Below are positions 9,041-17,992 of a stretch of 64,000 bases of DNA, piece after piece. This stretch comes from Porticoccaceae bacterium (GTDB lineage Bacteria > Pseudomonadota > Gammaproteobacteria > Pseudomonadales > Porticoccaceae). Both the position numbers and the translations under genes were made by a program. The notes under the pieces were generated by a model. The model was not told the DNA's origin. It ran no database searches and saw nothing but the letters and a program-made list of their open reading frames with translations. Where the stretch lies: contig JAJFKC010000030.1 of assembly GCA_021773435.1 (NCBI GenBank), positions 124,001 through 188,000 on the forward strand, read 5' to 3'. How positions within the stretch are numbered: the first letter of the stretch is position 1; each line of letters opens with the position of its first letter.

Positions 9041-9925
9041 TTGAATGTTGCAGCCCTAATTCCCATCCTTATTCCCGGCGCGCTCGCCGTCATTATGCTC
9101 GGCATGGGCATGCGCCTTCGGGTCACAGATTTTACCCGTGTGTTTCGGGAGCCCAAAGCAGTAATCGCTGGGCTTACCTGCCAAATCGTATTGCTGCCCC
9201 TACTCGCATTTGGACTTGTGATGGTATTTCCCATGCGCCCGGAATTTTCCGTTGGCTTGATGCTTATTGCTCTGTCTCCCGGTGGTGCTACATCAAATAT
9301 GTTCAGCCTGCTGGCCAAAGGTGATCTCGGCCTGTCGGTTACACTCACCGCTATTTCCAGCAGTCTTTGTGTGTTCACCGTGCCGCTGCTGCTTAATCTA
9401 ATCTTGCCGCACTTGATGGGCATCGATACACAAATAAAATTGCCGATATTGAACACCATGCTACAAATCGCTTATATCACCGCGATTCCTGTGAGTCTGG
9501 GCATGATCGTTAACGCTAAAGCACCGAAATTTTGTGCGCGTATGGAGCGACCCCTAAAGATTATTTCGGCGGTTTTTCTAACGATTGCGATTGTATTGAT
9601 CTTATCCCGAGAGCGCGATCGAATTATCGAACTGCTAGTCAGCGCGGGACCTTCGGCCATTTTGCTTAATCTACTGGCTATGGGACTCGGCGCAGTCGTG
9701 GCTCGATGGGCAATGCTTAACTGGCAACAACAACGGACGTTGGTGATAGAGGTGGGTATACAGAACGCAATTCTCGCCACCGCCATTGCGGTGAGCCCTG
9801 CCATGTTAAACAACGTCACCATGGCCATGGTACCGACCATTTATGGGTTTACCATGGTGCTAATCGTTGCAGCTTATCTATACATGGTGTTAAGGAAGCC
9901 GGTTCCTGTGGGTGAATTAGGGTAG
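9041..9925 (+). CDS. Bile acid:sodium symporter (BASS) family transporter
   Basis: Integral inner-membrane transporter of the BASS/SBF family, which couples sodium import to uptake of organic anions such as bile acids, pyruvate or pantoate in different branches. About nine to ten hydrophobic helices are visible. The family-typical stretches GMGMRLRVTDFTRV and LSPGGATSNMFS are present. The frame is open further upstream with an ATG at 8969, but that part is polar and unlike the family and the next segment overlaps repeat-derived sequence. A TTG at 9041 with AAGAG ahead gives a normal 294-residue protein, so I prefer it. Substrate unknown; the gene stands alone. Confidence 0.82.
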   Translation: MNVAALIPILIPGALAVIMLGMGMRLRVTDFTRVFREPKAVIAGLTCQIVLLPLLAFGLVMVFPMRPEFSVGLMLIALSPGGATSNMFSLLAKGDLGLSVTLTAISSSLCVFTVPLLLNLILPHLMGIDTQIKLPILNTMLQIAYITAIPVSLGMIVNAKAPKFCARMERPLKIISAVFLTIAIVLILSRERDRIIELLVSAGPSAILLNLLAMGLGAVVARWAMLNWQQQRTLVIEVGIQNAILATAIAVSPAMLNNVTMAMVPTIYGFTMVLIVAAYLYMVLRKPVPVGELG

Positions 9926-9947
9926 TTTGGAATCCAGGTGCTACCCG

Positions 9948-9978
9948 AATCCTCAATCCATACAATTAAGGATTTTTT
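9948..9978 (+). terminator. Weak intrinsic terminator candidate after the BASS gene
   Basis: AATCCT at 9948-9953 can pair with AGGATT at 9969-9974, which runs straight into a T-tract. The stem is only 6 bp and the loop 15 nt, so the call is tentative. Confidence 0.3.
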
Positions 9979-10020
9979 CCCTGAGACATTTGATCTACAC
10001 GGTGGGCCTTGTCTCCAAGC

Positions 10021-10658
10021 TTAATAGGCCTTTGCTAGAACTCGTACGATATGACTAATTAAAGGCCGCAGTGTGCTGCTACCTGTTGGTGTTAATAGCC
10101 AAACGAAGATTCCGCAGTTTATTAAAATCGTCACCTAGAAAACTGACCGGAATGGCTGTTTCTTAGATTTATGGCGTAACTTATGTTGAGCGACGAGAGC
10201 ACCCGGCCAACCCCCAGAGCTAACGACAGCAAGTGTAGATTGCTTTCTGGGGTTCTCCATGCGCCTCTCTTGGCGGCCGATTTATCTATTGCATAGATTA
10301 TGAAAGTAAGCAGACTGGCGACCAAATAGAGAGCGAGAATTAGAGCTGGTACTCTGCCTGTAAGCGCTGAAACTCCGACAATAATGAGGAAAAAAGCGGC
10401 AACAACGATCAGCACTGAGTCATTATTTCTCTTAGTTTTGTCTGGAGTATCACCAGCCAATAAGGCCTTTGTAGCACATGGCCGACCTTGCCTGTCGGAA
10501 GATGAAGCATACGTTACAAATTGGTTAATCTCAGAACGTTGATTGTGGTCCTTAAAAGACGAGATATGAACGGACATCTCTTTTCCGCCGCTACTAGGTG
10601 CGATAAATCCAAACCCCTTCTCATCGTTCGAGGATACTATTTTTCTTTTAGTACGCAT
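10021..10658 (-). pseudogene. Decayed cold-shock domain / DUF1294 membrane protein gene
   Basis: The intact part (10131-10658, 175 residues) starts with a cold-shock-like domain (DEKGFGFIAPSSGGKE, VHISSF) followed by two membrane helices and YAIDKSAAKRGAWRTPE, the start of DUF1294. After LHLLSLA the frame goes wrong at about 10211-10222. In the alternative frame the missing family signature reads GGWPGALVAQHKLRHKSKK, then a TAG (10135-10137) sits exactly where DUF1294 has Trp, and the rest VTILINCGIFVWLL continues to a TAA at 10021. So one frameshift plus one TGG-to-TAG change disable the gene. Substitutions in the cold-shock part (Ser at the usual Trp in VSSNDEKG, Ser before VHIS) fit decay. 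A sequencing error could explain the shift but not both lesions easily. Confidence 0.8.
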
Positions 10659-10701
10659 TATGAGAAAGTCTTCTACATGCTCTGGGCATTAATTTGAAAA
10701 A

Positions 10702-12228
10702 TCAAAGCGACCCAAGATATTCATCCGGCACTTTATCCCAGGCGGCGCGTTCAAGCTCCAGCGGTGCATTTTCGGTTCGACAATTGTCCCCCAGAATTTT
10801 CGTTGCTCGAGTGTCGGAATTATATTTGTCCCAACCGGGATTTCCATCGCGGGCGAAGGCCGACCAGGCATCCATAGTGGCGGTAGCCAGCGCGACTGCG
10901 TCTTCGCCCTCACCGTAGAACTTTTTAGCACCGGGTTTGGTGTGGGTGCCAAACACATAGGCGAGTTCGATGGCGTGGGTTGCGCCCAGTGCGCCTCTGG
11001 CGGCAGGCGATTTCCAGTCGAAAATATAGTTATAGACATTTTCGTTGTGCGGTCGTTGACCTTCTAGTAGCCGAATGGCGGGTATTCGAAAAATCCGGTC
11101 GGTCTGGATGGCCATAAATACTTCAGGCGGGGTCGGTTCTATGCCCCGCCCGGCCAGACCTTCTTTGTACGCACCGACCAGCCCCGGGATAAAGGCCTCG
11201 TCGATCAAATAACCCAGGCGAGTGTTCATGGTATCTTCTGTCAGACCGGTGATCGCTGGTGACATCGCGCCAAAGAGTCGCCATTCATCCGCCGTGCTAC
11301 CGGCCATAATGGGGATAGTCGCAGCGCCACCGGCACGAATACTATTGATAGGTAAATCGGGTAGCACGGGGCCATCAATTACAGGTCGGAAAGGTAAACT
11401 ACCGAGTTTCGACAGTGGATAGCCTTCCACCTTGCCGCCCTCGATATGTCTTTGCGCCCGCAGTAATACCTCGGTGCTGGCGGTGTTTAAGGCTTCGGCA
11501 TCAAGACCGGTATCTTTCAGGATGGCTTCTCCGACCATGACGCCAGTTTCAAGGTTCGCTGCGGTGTGGCAGGACCCGGATTGAGGAATGGCCTTGTGAA
11601 AAAGTCCCCTCGCTTCCGGTAATGCCAGTAGGCCACCTGTGCTCATGCCGCCAGCGGATTCTCCAAAAATAGTGACATTGCCGGGGTCACCGCCGAACAG
11701 TTCGATATTCTCCTGCACCCACTCCAGGGCTTTGGCCTGATCTTGCAAGCCTTCGTTGCCCGTAGCGGGAATTCTGCCACCGGTGGCCTCTTTGAGATTA
11801 GCAAAGCCGAAAATGCCAAGCCGATAATTAATGGTGACGACCACAACATCGCCATGGCGGGCCAATGTTCGGCCTTCGTAAATGCCCTGTGCGCCTGAGC
11901 CGGTGGTAAAGCCACCGCCATGTATCCAGACCATTACCGGGCGCTTGGCGCTGTCCATTCCAGGCGTCCATATGTTAAGCGTCAAGCAACCTTCGCTTTG
12001 CTCGCCCTGTTCGGCACCCATAATGGCGTCCATAGCCGATTTATTTTGCAGTGCCCATTTGCCGTATTCAGTCGCGTCCAGCACACCGGTCCAGGGCCAT
12101 GGATCCTGGGGTGGTTTCCAGCGAAACTCGCCCATGGGCGGAAAGGCGTAGGGAATGCCTTTAAAGGTGTAAATGCCGTCTCTTTCGGAACCTTGTAATT
12201 TGCCGTGCATCACTTCGACTTCAGTCAT
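10702..12228 (-). CDS. Type-B carboxylesterase
   Basis: Alpha/beta-hydrolase of the cholinesterase/carboxylesterase B family (508 residues), hydrolysing carboxylic esters. Visible: oxyanion HGGG at 103-106, catalytic Ser191 in FGESAGG, an acidic GSTADEW segment matching the Glu site, and the His in GATHAIEL. The Cys in SEGCLTLNIW is the conserved first disulfide partner of the family. No signal peptide is seen, so it is probably cytoplasmic. A purine-rich GGGATC lies ahead of the ATG at 12228. It could hydrolyse the esters made by the monooxygenase of the 25-39 kb block, but that is inference; it lies 20 kb away. Confidence 0.88.
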   Translation of the reverse strand: MTEVEVMHGKLQGSERDGIYTFKGIPYAFPPMGEFRWKPPQDPWPWTGVLDATEYGKWALQNKSAMDAIMGAEQGEQSEGCLTLNIWTPGMDSAKRPVMVWIHGGGFTTGSGAQGIYEGRTLARHGDVVVVTINYRLGIFGFANLKEATGGRIPATGNEGLQDQAKALEWVQENIELFGGDPGNVTIFGESAGGMSTGGLLALPEARGLFHKAIPQSGSCHTAANLETGVMVGEAILKDTGLDAEALNTASTEVLLRAQRHIEGGKVEGYPLSKLGSLPFRPVIDGPVLPDLPINSIRAGGAATIPIMAGSTADEWRLFGAMSPAITGLTEDTMNTRLGYLIDEAFIPGLVGAYKEGLAGRGIEPTPPEVFMAIQTDRIFRIPAIRLLEGQRPHNENVYNYIFDWKSPAARGALGATHAIELAYVFGTHTKPGAKKFYGEGEDAVALATATMDAWSAFARDGNPGWDKYNSDTRATKILGDNCRTENAPLELERAAWDKVPDEYLGSL

Positions 12229-12306
12229 TTTTGATCCCTTTTTATTGGTAAGTGTTTAATTAGGTAGATTGTTAAAAAGAAACTAATAGCGGTCGGTTTA
12301 GCTAAT

Positions 12307-13011
12307 TCAGGAGCCGGTTTTTAATTCATTAACAAAGCGCTCTATCCGTCTGGCATTGGCACCGAGATCACTGACACCGACTCTGGATACCGAGCGCAGA
12401 TCGATCAGCACGCCTTCATCGAGAGGTCGTACTCTGATGACTATGTCATCAACGAAACCCAAAACGGCGGTCTTTTCAAATGCTTCGATCTGGCCGAGGG
12501 TGGTGTCCTCGCCCAATATTTGCCAACCCAGGGCCGCTATGACCTTGTGTACCGCGGCTATGCCCTGCTCCTGAGTACCGAGCAAATAGATGGATGTAAT
12601 AGTTGGGTAGCCCTCGGTCTGTAAGGTGGCTAACTCTTTGCCTCCGTATTCGAGGGAGTTTTCGCCTAGTTTACGCTGGGCCTGAGCAAAGCTAAAAATC
12701 GGAGGGTCGTTAATATCCGTTGTAATATCGTGGATGGCCGGTACCTGAAACCCAGCCATGCCGACTGTGCTGAGCACAACAGTCAGAGGTATGGCGGTGA
12801 TCAGGGCGATGATGATTTTCTGCCCGACGGCGTCTTGCCTGGCCAGCCGTCTGAAGACTGAGCCAGTGGCAATCAGCGCTACTAAAGTGCTGACTAGCAA
12901 GCCCAGGCCGAACCCGTAAAAGGCTACGGTGAACGGGAGGATGCCGAGCCGATGGGTCAGCACCCCTCCCACCACCATAATCAAGGCAATGACAGCACAA
13001 GTTTTCAACAT
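12307..13011 (-). CDS. DUF1499 membrane protein
   Basis: The C-terminal half (from about residue 110) is a DUF1499 domain, recognisable from DDIVIRVRP and the closing RSVSRVGVSDLGANARRI. The N-terminal half holds three hydrophobic segments, so the domain is membrane-tethered. The frame is open to a TTG at 13053 inside msrB; the ATG at 13011 directly precedes the first helix and is the likelier start (234 residues). DUF1499 has no established activity. It follows msrB in the same direction with only 25 bases between, so co-transcription is likely. Confidence 0.78.
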   Translation of the reverse strand: MLKTCAVIALIMVVGGVLTHRLGILPFTVAFYGFGLGLLVSTLVALIATGSVFRRLARQDAVGQKIIIALITAIPLTVVLSTVGMAGFQVPAIHDITTDINDPPIFSFAQAQRKLGENSLEYGGKELATLQTEGYPTITSIYLLGTQEQGIAAVHKVIAALGWQILGEDTTLGQIEAFEKTAVLGFVDDIVIRVRPLDEGVLIDLRSVSRVGVSDLGANARRIERFVNELKTGS

Positions 13012-13036
13012 AATTTCAACATCGTTCGGCCTGTTT

Positions 13037-13435
13037 TTATTCCTGCTCGTCAAACTTTAGTGACAGTGAGTTAACGCAGTAGCGCAAACCCGTAGGTTGT
13101 GGGCCATCGGGAAAAACGTGTCCCAAATGGCTGCCACATTGGGAACACATGATTTCAGTACGTGCCATGCCCATTGAGCTGTCTGTTTCTTCGTCAATGC
13201 AGGCATTGTCAGCCGCTGCATAAAAACTTGGCCAACCACTGCCCGAATCAAACTTGGCGTCAGAGCCGAATAATTTGGTTTCACAACAGGCGCAGAGGTA
13301 ATCGCCCGTGCCCTTTTCGTCATTATATTCGCCGGTAAAAGGTGGCTCGGTGCCTTTATTTCGGCACACCTGATATTGCTGAGCCGTTAATTTATCACGC
13401 CATTGCTCGTCATCTTTTTTATTGGAATCGTTCAT
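13037..13435 (-). CDS. msrB: Peptide methionine-R-sulfoxide reductase MsrB
   Basis: Reduces the R-epimer of methionine sulfoxide in proteins using thioredoxin. Two CxxC zinc pairs (CACC and CSQC), the substrate-site GSGWPSFY, the HLGHVFPDGP motif and the catalytic Cys in LRYCVNSLSL are all present. The frame is open to 13495, but GGAG seven bases before the ATG at 13435 fixes the start, giving 132 residues, normal for a single-domain MsrB. It is divergent from alaA with about 115 bases between the two start codons. Confidence 0.95.
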   Translation of the reverse strand: MNDSNKKDDEQWRDKLTAQQYQVCRNKGTEPPFTGEYNDEKGTGDYLCACCETKLFGSDAKFDSGSGWPSFYAAADNACIDEETDSSMGMARTEIMCSQCGSHLGHVFPDGPQPTGLRYCVNSLSLKFDEQE

Positions 13436-13551
13436 TATTTCTCCAGTTTGTCTCGCTATAATCGAATGATGCGGTGGCTCATTTGAGCATAGCATTTACG
13501 CTACAATACGGCCTGTTTCGCCACCCTCTCGTGCCAGGAAGTCTATTTTTT

Positions 13552-14769
13552 ATGCAACCAGTTCAAAAGTCTACCAAATTGGACAGCGTTTGTTATGACA
13601 TACGCGGCCCGGTACTGAATGAAGCCCATCGCCTTGAAGAAGAAGGCCATCGTATTCTCAAGCTGAATATTGGCAACCCAGCACCTTTTGGCTTTGAGGC
13701 ACCTGATGAAATCATTCAGGATGTCATTCTGAACCTGGTTGAGGCTCAGGGCTATAGCCATGCAAAGGGAATATTCAGTGCTCGTAAAGCGGTGATGCAA
13801 CGCTGTCAAATTCAGGGCATCGCCGATGTCGATATAGAAGATGTGATTCTTGGTAATGGAGTCAGCGAATTAATTGTTATGTCCATGCAAGCCCTGCTCA
13901 ATGATGGCGATGAGATTCTAATTCCCTCACCGGATTACCCTTTGTGGACTGCCGCGGTAACGCTGGCAGGTGGCAAAGCCGTGCATTATCGCTGCGACGA
14001 GAGCGCTGACTGGCAACCTGACCTGGATGACCTGAGCAGCAAAATTAGTCCGCGAACCAAGGGTATCGTGGTAATAAACCCCAACAATCCAACTGGTTCG
14101 GTCTACAGTAAGGATACGCTCGAAGTTATCATTGAGCTGGCACGGGTCAACAATCTAATTATTTTCGCCGATGAGATTTATGACCGAATCGTCTATGAGG
14201 ATGCTGTTCATATTCCCCTGGCCAGTCTCGCTGACGATATATTATTTATTACCTTTAACGGGCTGTCTAAAAATTATCGACTGGCTGGATTTCGTTCCGG
14301 CTGGTTGGTGGTTAGCGGTGCCAAACACCATGCACGAAACTATATTCAGGGCATTGAGATGCTAGCCTCGATGCGTTTGTGTGCAAATGTCCCCGCCATG
14401 TATGCCATTCAAACCGCGCTGGGCGGCTACCAGACCATTGAAGATTTGATCAAGCCCGGCGGCCGGTTTTATGAGCAACGCAATCTCGGCTGGGAAATGC
14501 TCAATGCTATTCCCGGCGTAAGTTGTGTAAAACCGAAAGGCGCGCTGTATTTTTTCCCTCGTCTCGACCCTGAAATTTACCCCATAGTCGATGATGAACA
14601 AATTGTCCTAGACCTGCTGTTACAGGAAAAAATGCTGCTGGTTCAGGGTACCGCTTTTAACTGGTCGGACACCCAGCATTGTAGAATTGTCTTCCTGCCC
14701 CGTGAGGATGAGCTAAAGGATGCCATGTCGCGTCTGGATCATTTTCTTCTGGGACTTCGAGAGTCTTGA
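13552..14769 (+). CDS. alaA: Alanine aminotransferase AlaA
   Basis: PLP enzyme that makes alanine from pyruvate and glutamate. The N-terminus KSTKLDSVCYDIRGPVL and LKLNIGNPAPFGFEAPDEI match AlaA (YfbQ) of E. coli very closely. The PLP-binding Lys is in LSKNYRLAG, with NPNNPTGSVY and FADEIYDRIVY as cofactor-site motifs. The frame is open to 13474, but AlaA alignment places the start at the ATG at 13552 (405 residues, family length). Monocistronic as far as can be seen, divergent from msrB. Confidence 0.95.
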   Translation: MQPVQKSTKLDSVCYDIRGPVLNEAHRLEEEGHRILKLNIGNPAPFGFEAPDEIIQDVILNLVEAQGYSHAKGIFSARKAVMQRCQIQGIADVDIEDVILGNGVSELIVMSMQALLNDGDEILIPSPDYPLWTAAVTLAGGKAVHYRCDESADWQPDLDDLSSKISPRTKGIVVINPNNPTGSVYSKDTLEVIIELARVNNLIIFADEIYDRIVYEDAVHIPLASLADDILFITFNGLSKNYRLAGFRSGWLVVSGAKHHARNYIQGIEMLASMRLCANVPAMYAIQTALGGYQTIEDLIKPGGRFYEQRNLGWEMLNAIPGVSCVKPKGALYFFPRLDPEIYPIVDDEQIVLDLLLQEKMLLVQGTAFNWSDTQHCRIVFLPREDELKDAMSRLDHFLLGLRES

Positions 14770-14988
14770 TATCCGTCCTGTCACATGGTCTGAATTAATG
14801 TTGATTTGGGGTCAGGCTCGATTGTTGATCCCTGCCAAAATTGCCCACCAACGTTAATAAAGTGTGACGAAGTAAACAGTTTACTCAGACAGTATCGAGC
14901 AATCCCGTCCGCTGGCTTACTTTTGCCTTAATTTACATGCTATGTTGCCCGTCCACTTTTTTGTGTACATAAGGGGACGGCGACCGAT

Positions 14989-15216
14989 ATGGTAAGGGAT
15001 ACATCAGACAAAGGCAGCACTAATCAACAGGCCAAGCTAGATAAAAATCGCCCCAAAGATTTTAAGGGCGCGGCCGTGATTAACGCGGATGGCTCTGAAA
15101 CACCGATCACCGAGGCGATGGTGCAAGGCGCCTGTGAAAAACTCGAGGAAGTTCGACCCGGTAGCGCTTCTAGTTCTAGTACGGGTACTGGTGTAGATAA
15201 GGCTAAATCAAATTAA
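14989..15216 (+). CDS. Small PA1571-like protein
   Basis: A 75-residue polar protein. The middle, GAAVINADGSETPITEAMVQGACEKLE, resembles the small PA1571-type proteins of Pseudomonas, which share a 'G..VID..G.E.PITE.MI..AC..LE' pattern; no function is known for them. The ends are low-complexity (Lys/Asp/Gln-rich N-terminus, Ser/Thr/Gly-rich C-terminus). AAGGGGAC lies 10 bases upstream of the ATG. Its TAA overlaps the stop of the convergent pdxB. Confidence 0.6.
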   Translation: MVRDTSDKGSTNQQAKLDKNRPKDFKGAAVINADGSETPITEAMVQGACEKLEEVRPGSASSSSTGTGVDKAKSN

Positions 15217-16364
15217 GCGACTTTGAAGCCCAAAGTTTTTAAATCTTGTGACAATAATTTATCGGTTATCCCAGTGATCTCGTAATGACTAAATTCCCGA
15301 CGCTGTGGATAGTCGCGTCGTAAGACATCAAATTTCTCAGCCTTGTCGTCAGTCTCCTTATTAATCCTGCCACCAACGCTATCATCTGTGCTTATACTAA
15401 GCTGCCGGAACATCTCGGCATAATCTCGACCTGGGTCATAAATTTTTAGAATGATCTGCTCAAGAGAATCATGACTCGATACTGCTAACCTTGTCGTATC
15501 CGTATCCGTATCGGTATCGCGGCCAAGTGTCGGCTCGGCGTAATTTTGCCACCGACAAAATGCTTCCAGAAGCATTTCTGTGCCTCTCAGCTTTCCTTCG
15601 ATGCTATGCCCAGCAACGTGGGGTGTACCAAGTCGCACCTTGTCTAACAATTCGAGGTTTATAACTGGTTCGTTTTCCCAGACATCAAATACCACTTGAA
15701 GTGCCTGATCTGCGTTTAGGGCCGCTAACAGTTCATCATTGTCGATCACCTCCCCTCGCCCAGCATTTATCAATATTGCATCTGGCTTCATTTGTTTAAG
15801 CGCGGTAGCGTCAATCATACGGAGGGTCGGGAAAGGCCCCGTCGTAGACAGCGGGGTGTGAAGACAAACGATATCGGCAGCCATCACCCTCTCAAAGTCA
15901 GTCAGCAATGCGCATTGGCTAGCGTTGAGAAAGGGGTCGTAAACCCGGCAATCGACATTTAGACCCTGCAAATAATCCAATAACTGACCACCTACATTGC
16001 CGCATCCAACGATGCCGATAGTTTGTCCTCGCCAGGCGGGACGGCTATGACATAATACCGCAATGATATATTGCGCGACGGCATTGGCATTACAACCGGG
16101 CGCATGGGCAAATTCGATTTGCCTGCTTTGTACATAACCCAGGTCGATATGGTCGGTGCCAATTGTTGCGGAGCCGACAAATCGTACCGAGCTATTAGCA
16201 CCGAGCAATTGTCGATTTACCCGAGTGACAGATCGCACCAGCAATACATCGATATCAACTAAATGTTTTGGGCTTATGTCTCGACCTGTGCATAAGACCA
16301 CCTCCCCGAATTGACCAAATAGATCGGCAACATCGGCGATATTTTCGTCAGCCAGAATTCTCAT
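15213..16364 (-). CDS. pdxB: Erythronate-4-phosphate dehydrogenase PdxB
   Basis: Second step of de novo pyridoxal phosphate synthesis, oxidising 4-phosphoerythronate with NAD. D-2-hydroxyacid dehydrogenase fold: start MRILADENIADVADLFGQFG, NAD-binding GIVGCGNVGGQL, then NAGRGEVID, DVWENEP (Glu) and GTPHVAGHS (His) for the catalytic Arg-Glu-His set. The C-terminal dimerisation domain is present; total 383 residues is normal. The link between the two parts carries a 6-bp microsatellite at 15496-15519 (GTATCC/GTATCG, four units) that encodes four Asp-Thr pairs. Confidence 0.95.
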   Translation of the reverse strand: MRILADENIADVADLFGQFGEVVLCTGRDISPKHLVDIDVLLVRSVTRVNRQLLGANSSVRFVGSATIGTDHIDLGYVQSRQIEFAHAPGCNANAVAQYIIAVLCHSRPAWRGQTIGIVGCGNVGGQLLDYLQGLNVDCRVYDPFLNASQCALLTDFERVMAADIVCLHTPLSTTGPFPTLRMIDATALKQMKPDAILINAGRGEVIDNDELLAALNADQALQVVFDVWENEPVINLELLDKVRLGTPHVAGHSIEGKLRGTEMLLEAFCRWQNYAEPTLGRDTDTDTDTTRLAVSSHDSLEQIILKIYDPGRDYAEMFRQLSISTDDSVGGRINKETDDKAEKFDVLRRDYPQRREFSHYEITGITDKLLSQDLKTLGFKVA

Positions 16365-16408
16365 GACTGGTTAGCGTTGATAACAGTGAAGTGCATTTGA
16401 GTTTATGA

Positions 16409-16999
16409 TTAGGACAAATGAGCCAGATCGTATTTGCTGGCGTCAAATGGGCTGGATTGACCGAAAAATTTAGCCAGAGCGATGGCAAAGCTCTCAGCTC
16501 GACGAGGCAAGTTATTGTCTCTGTAAGTATCGCTTAAGTAAGAAAATACCTGTCGATAAACGGCGTGTGGAAAGTCTGAACTTGAGGCGGTTTCCTCGAC
16601 ATCCAGGTTGTCCATGCTAATGCTAAAGGTATGCCCAGCGGCCACTGAGAATATCCACTCCAGGGCCTGAGGTTTCACTTCTGCCCGCTCAAACGCAGCC
16701 TGTTGAACAGGGTTACGACCATCAGGCACATACCAGTAGCCAAAATCGATCAACTGTCGCCGCTCCTCGCCAGCGATACACCAGTGAGCCACCTCATGTA
16801 GCGCGCTGGAATAATAATCCTCTCTATACTGCAAACGGCCACCCTGTTCGTCGCCGTCAGAAGGACGGTACAAAGGTTCGCTGAAGCCGCCCGCCAGGTG
16901 GATGTTGTGGTCTTCAAAAAAGCAGTCGTGGAATAATTGTTCCAAATCCGCCGCGCTGTGCTGGGGCGACAAGTGTTTCGTAAGCGTATGGGCTGACAT
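16409..16999 (-). CDS. epmC: Elongation factor P hydroxylase EpmC
   Basis: Hydroxylates the beta-lysylated lysine of EF-P (YfcM family). Strong markers are ALHEVAHWCIAG with the metal-binding HExxH-like His pair, LIDFGYWYVPDGR, KPQALEWIFSVAAGH and SMDNLD. An upstream in-frame ATG at 17011 lacks a Shine-Dalgarno, while the ATG at 16999 has GGGG eight bases before it, so I take 16999 (196 residues). No epmA, epmB or efp gene is in the window. Confidence 0.9.
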   Translation of the reverse strand: MSAHTLTKHLSPQHSAADLEQLFHDCFFEDHNIHLAGGFSEPLYRPSDGDEQGGRLQYREDYYSSALHEVAHWCIAGEERRQLIDFGYWYVPDGRNPVQQAAFERAEVKPQALEWIFSVAAGHTFSISMDNLDVEETASSSDFPHAVYRQVFSYLSDTYRDNNLPRRAESFAIALAKFFGQSSPFDASKYDLAHLS

Positions 17000-17228
17000 A
17001 GAATACCCCATGATTGAATGTTTAGGCGTCTCAAATTAGATTGTGTCCGGGACAATATTTTGCCTCACCAGTTGGCCTAAAGCACCTATTCTCCAACACA
17101 TCCCTGAAAAAAGACAAAAAATAATAATCACTAGGTATTGTGTAATTGATTTTCCACAGGTACCTTATGTAGCGGTACAAGGAGTTATTGGTGGCCAGGC
17201 CGCCAGACTGTTCTCAGCATCACATGGT

Positions 17229-17280
17229 TTATAAACAGCTTATAAAACGGTTGATAAAGTGATTTATAAGTCAATTATAA
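17229..17280 (+). promoter_or_regulatory. Array of five TTATAA-type elements
   Basis: TTATAA at 17229-17234, 17240-17245, 17264-17269 and 17275-17280, plus TTGATAA at 17251-17257. Steps are about 11, 11, 13 and 11 bases, close to one helical turn. The array ends 16 bases before the ATG of the next gene and abuts its AGGGGA ribosome site. It may be an operator or curved-DNA tract, or the relic of tandem duplication. Confidence 0.55.
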
Positions 17281-17296
17281 AAAAGGGGAATACGTA

Positions 17297-17992
17297 ATGC
17301 CTGCTTCTACTACACCAGCTACAAATAATAACATCATTGACTTTTTCACCGGCCAGCCGTTTGAGTCGGTTCAAACTCGCCGTTTTATTCGCCTCGCACC
17401 CGAACTCGACGGCCTGGAAATGTTGTATACCAACGATGCCCATCCACAAAAGATGTTTAGCATTAAAGTATTGTGCTGGGGACTCAGAGAAGATGGCGAG
17501 GTAGTTGGCTTAATTCCCTGGCTGGATCGTCTCACCGCTTGCACCGAAATCAAAGACCCCCTCAATGGTCAGTGGGAAGCCTACTTTGATCCGGGTACTG
17601 AAGAGCTTTTTTACGAAGCACCTATCCACAAAACGCTCGAACTAGAAACCGCCGTCGATTACTACGATTACGCCTGCGAAAATGGCACCGACGTGATTCA
17701 GGAAATTCCCGATGCTATTGGCACTCACGCGGTGTTTTCTGACGACAAGTTCAAGAGCCTCGCATTAAAACCGGTCGTAAGCTGGCGACTGCTAAACAAT
17801 GGTCGTATTCACGGCCTGGTTATCGATGAAGACCAGGTTATCGATACTCCCGTATTACCCGGTGATCAGGGCTTGTATGGGGCCGAATCGCACGCTGAAT
17901 TTCATTACTATTTCCAGCGCGATATCGCCAACAAGATCAAAGCGGGCGACCCAGAAGCATTGGCGGCAATTTCGACATTGGCTGATCGCTGA
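17297..17992 (+). CDS. Conserved-looking protein of unknown function
   Basis: A soluble, acidic protein of 231 residues that I cannot assign. No signal peptide, membrane helix or catalytic signature is visible. Two parts share a similar rhythm: VLCWGLREDGEVVGLIPWL (about residues 60-78) and VSWRLLNNGRIHGLVIDED (about 163-181), each a strand followed by G-x-(V/I)-x-G-L; this may be an internal duplication. AGGGGA about 10 bases upstream of the ATG supports the start. The gene stands alone behind the TTATAA array, and its stop is the first element of a 51-bp tandem duplication. Confidence 0.7.
   Translation: MPASTTPATNNNIIDFFTGQPFESVQTRRFIRLAPELDGLEMLYTNDAHPQKMFSIKVLCWGLREDGEVVGLIPWLDRLTACTEIKDPLNGQWEAYFDPGTEELFYEAPIHKTLELETAVDYYDYACENGTDVIQEIPDAIGTHAVFSDDKFKSLALKPVVSWRLLNNGRIHGLVIDEDQVIDTPVLPGDQGLYGAESHAEFHYYFQRDIANKIKAGDPEALAAISTLADR

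Noticed and set aside
8905-9459. Minus-strand open frame opposite the BASS gene
   Set aside because: Low-complexity basic translation, antisense to helices of the transporter.
14790-14850. GGGGTCAGGCTCGATTGTTG, similar to sequence around some REP-associated transposase genes
   Set aside because: A single short match with no inverted copy or transposase fragment nearby; not enough to claim an element.
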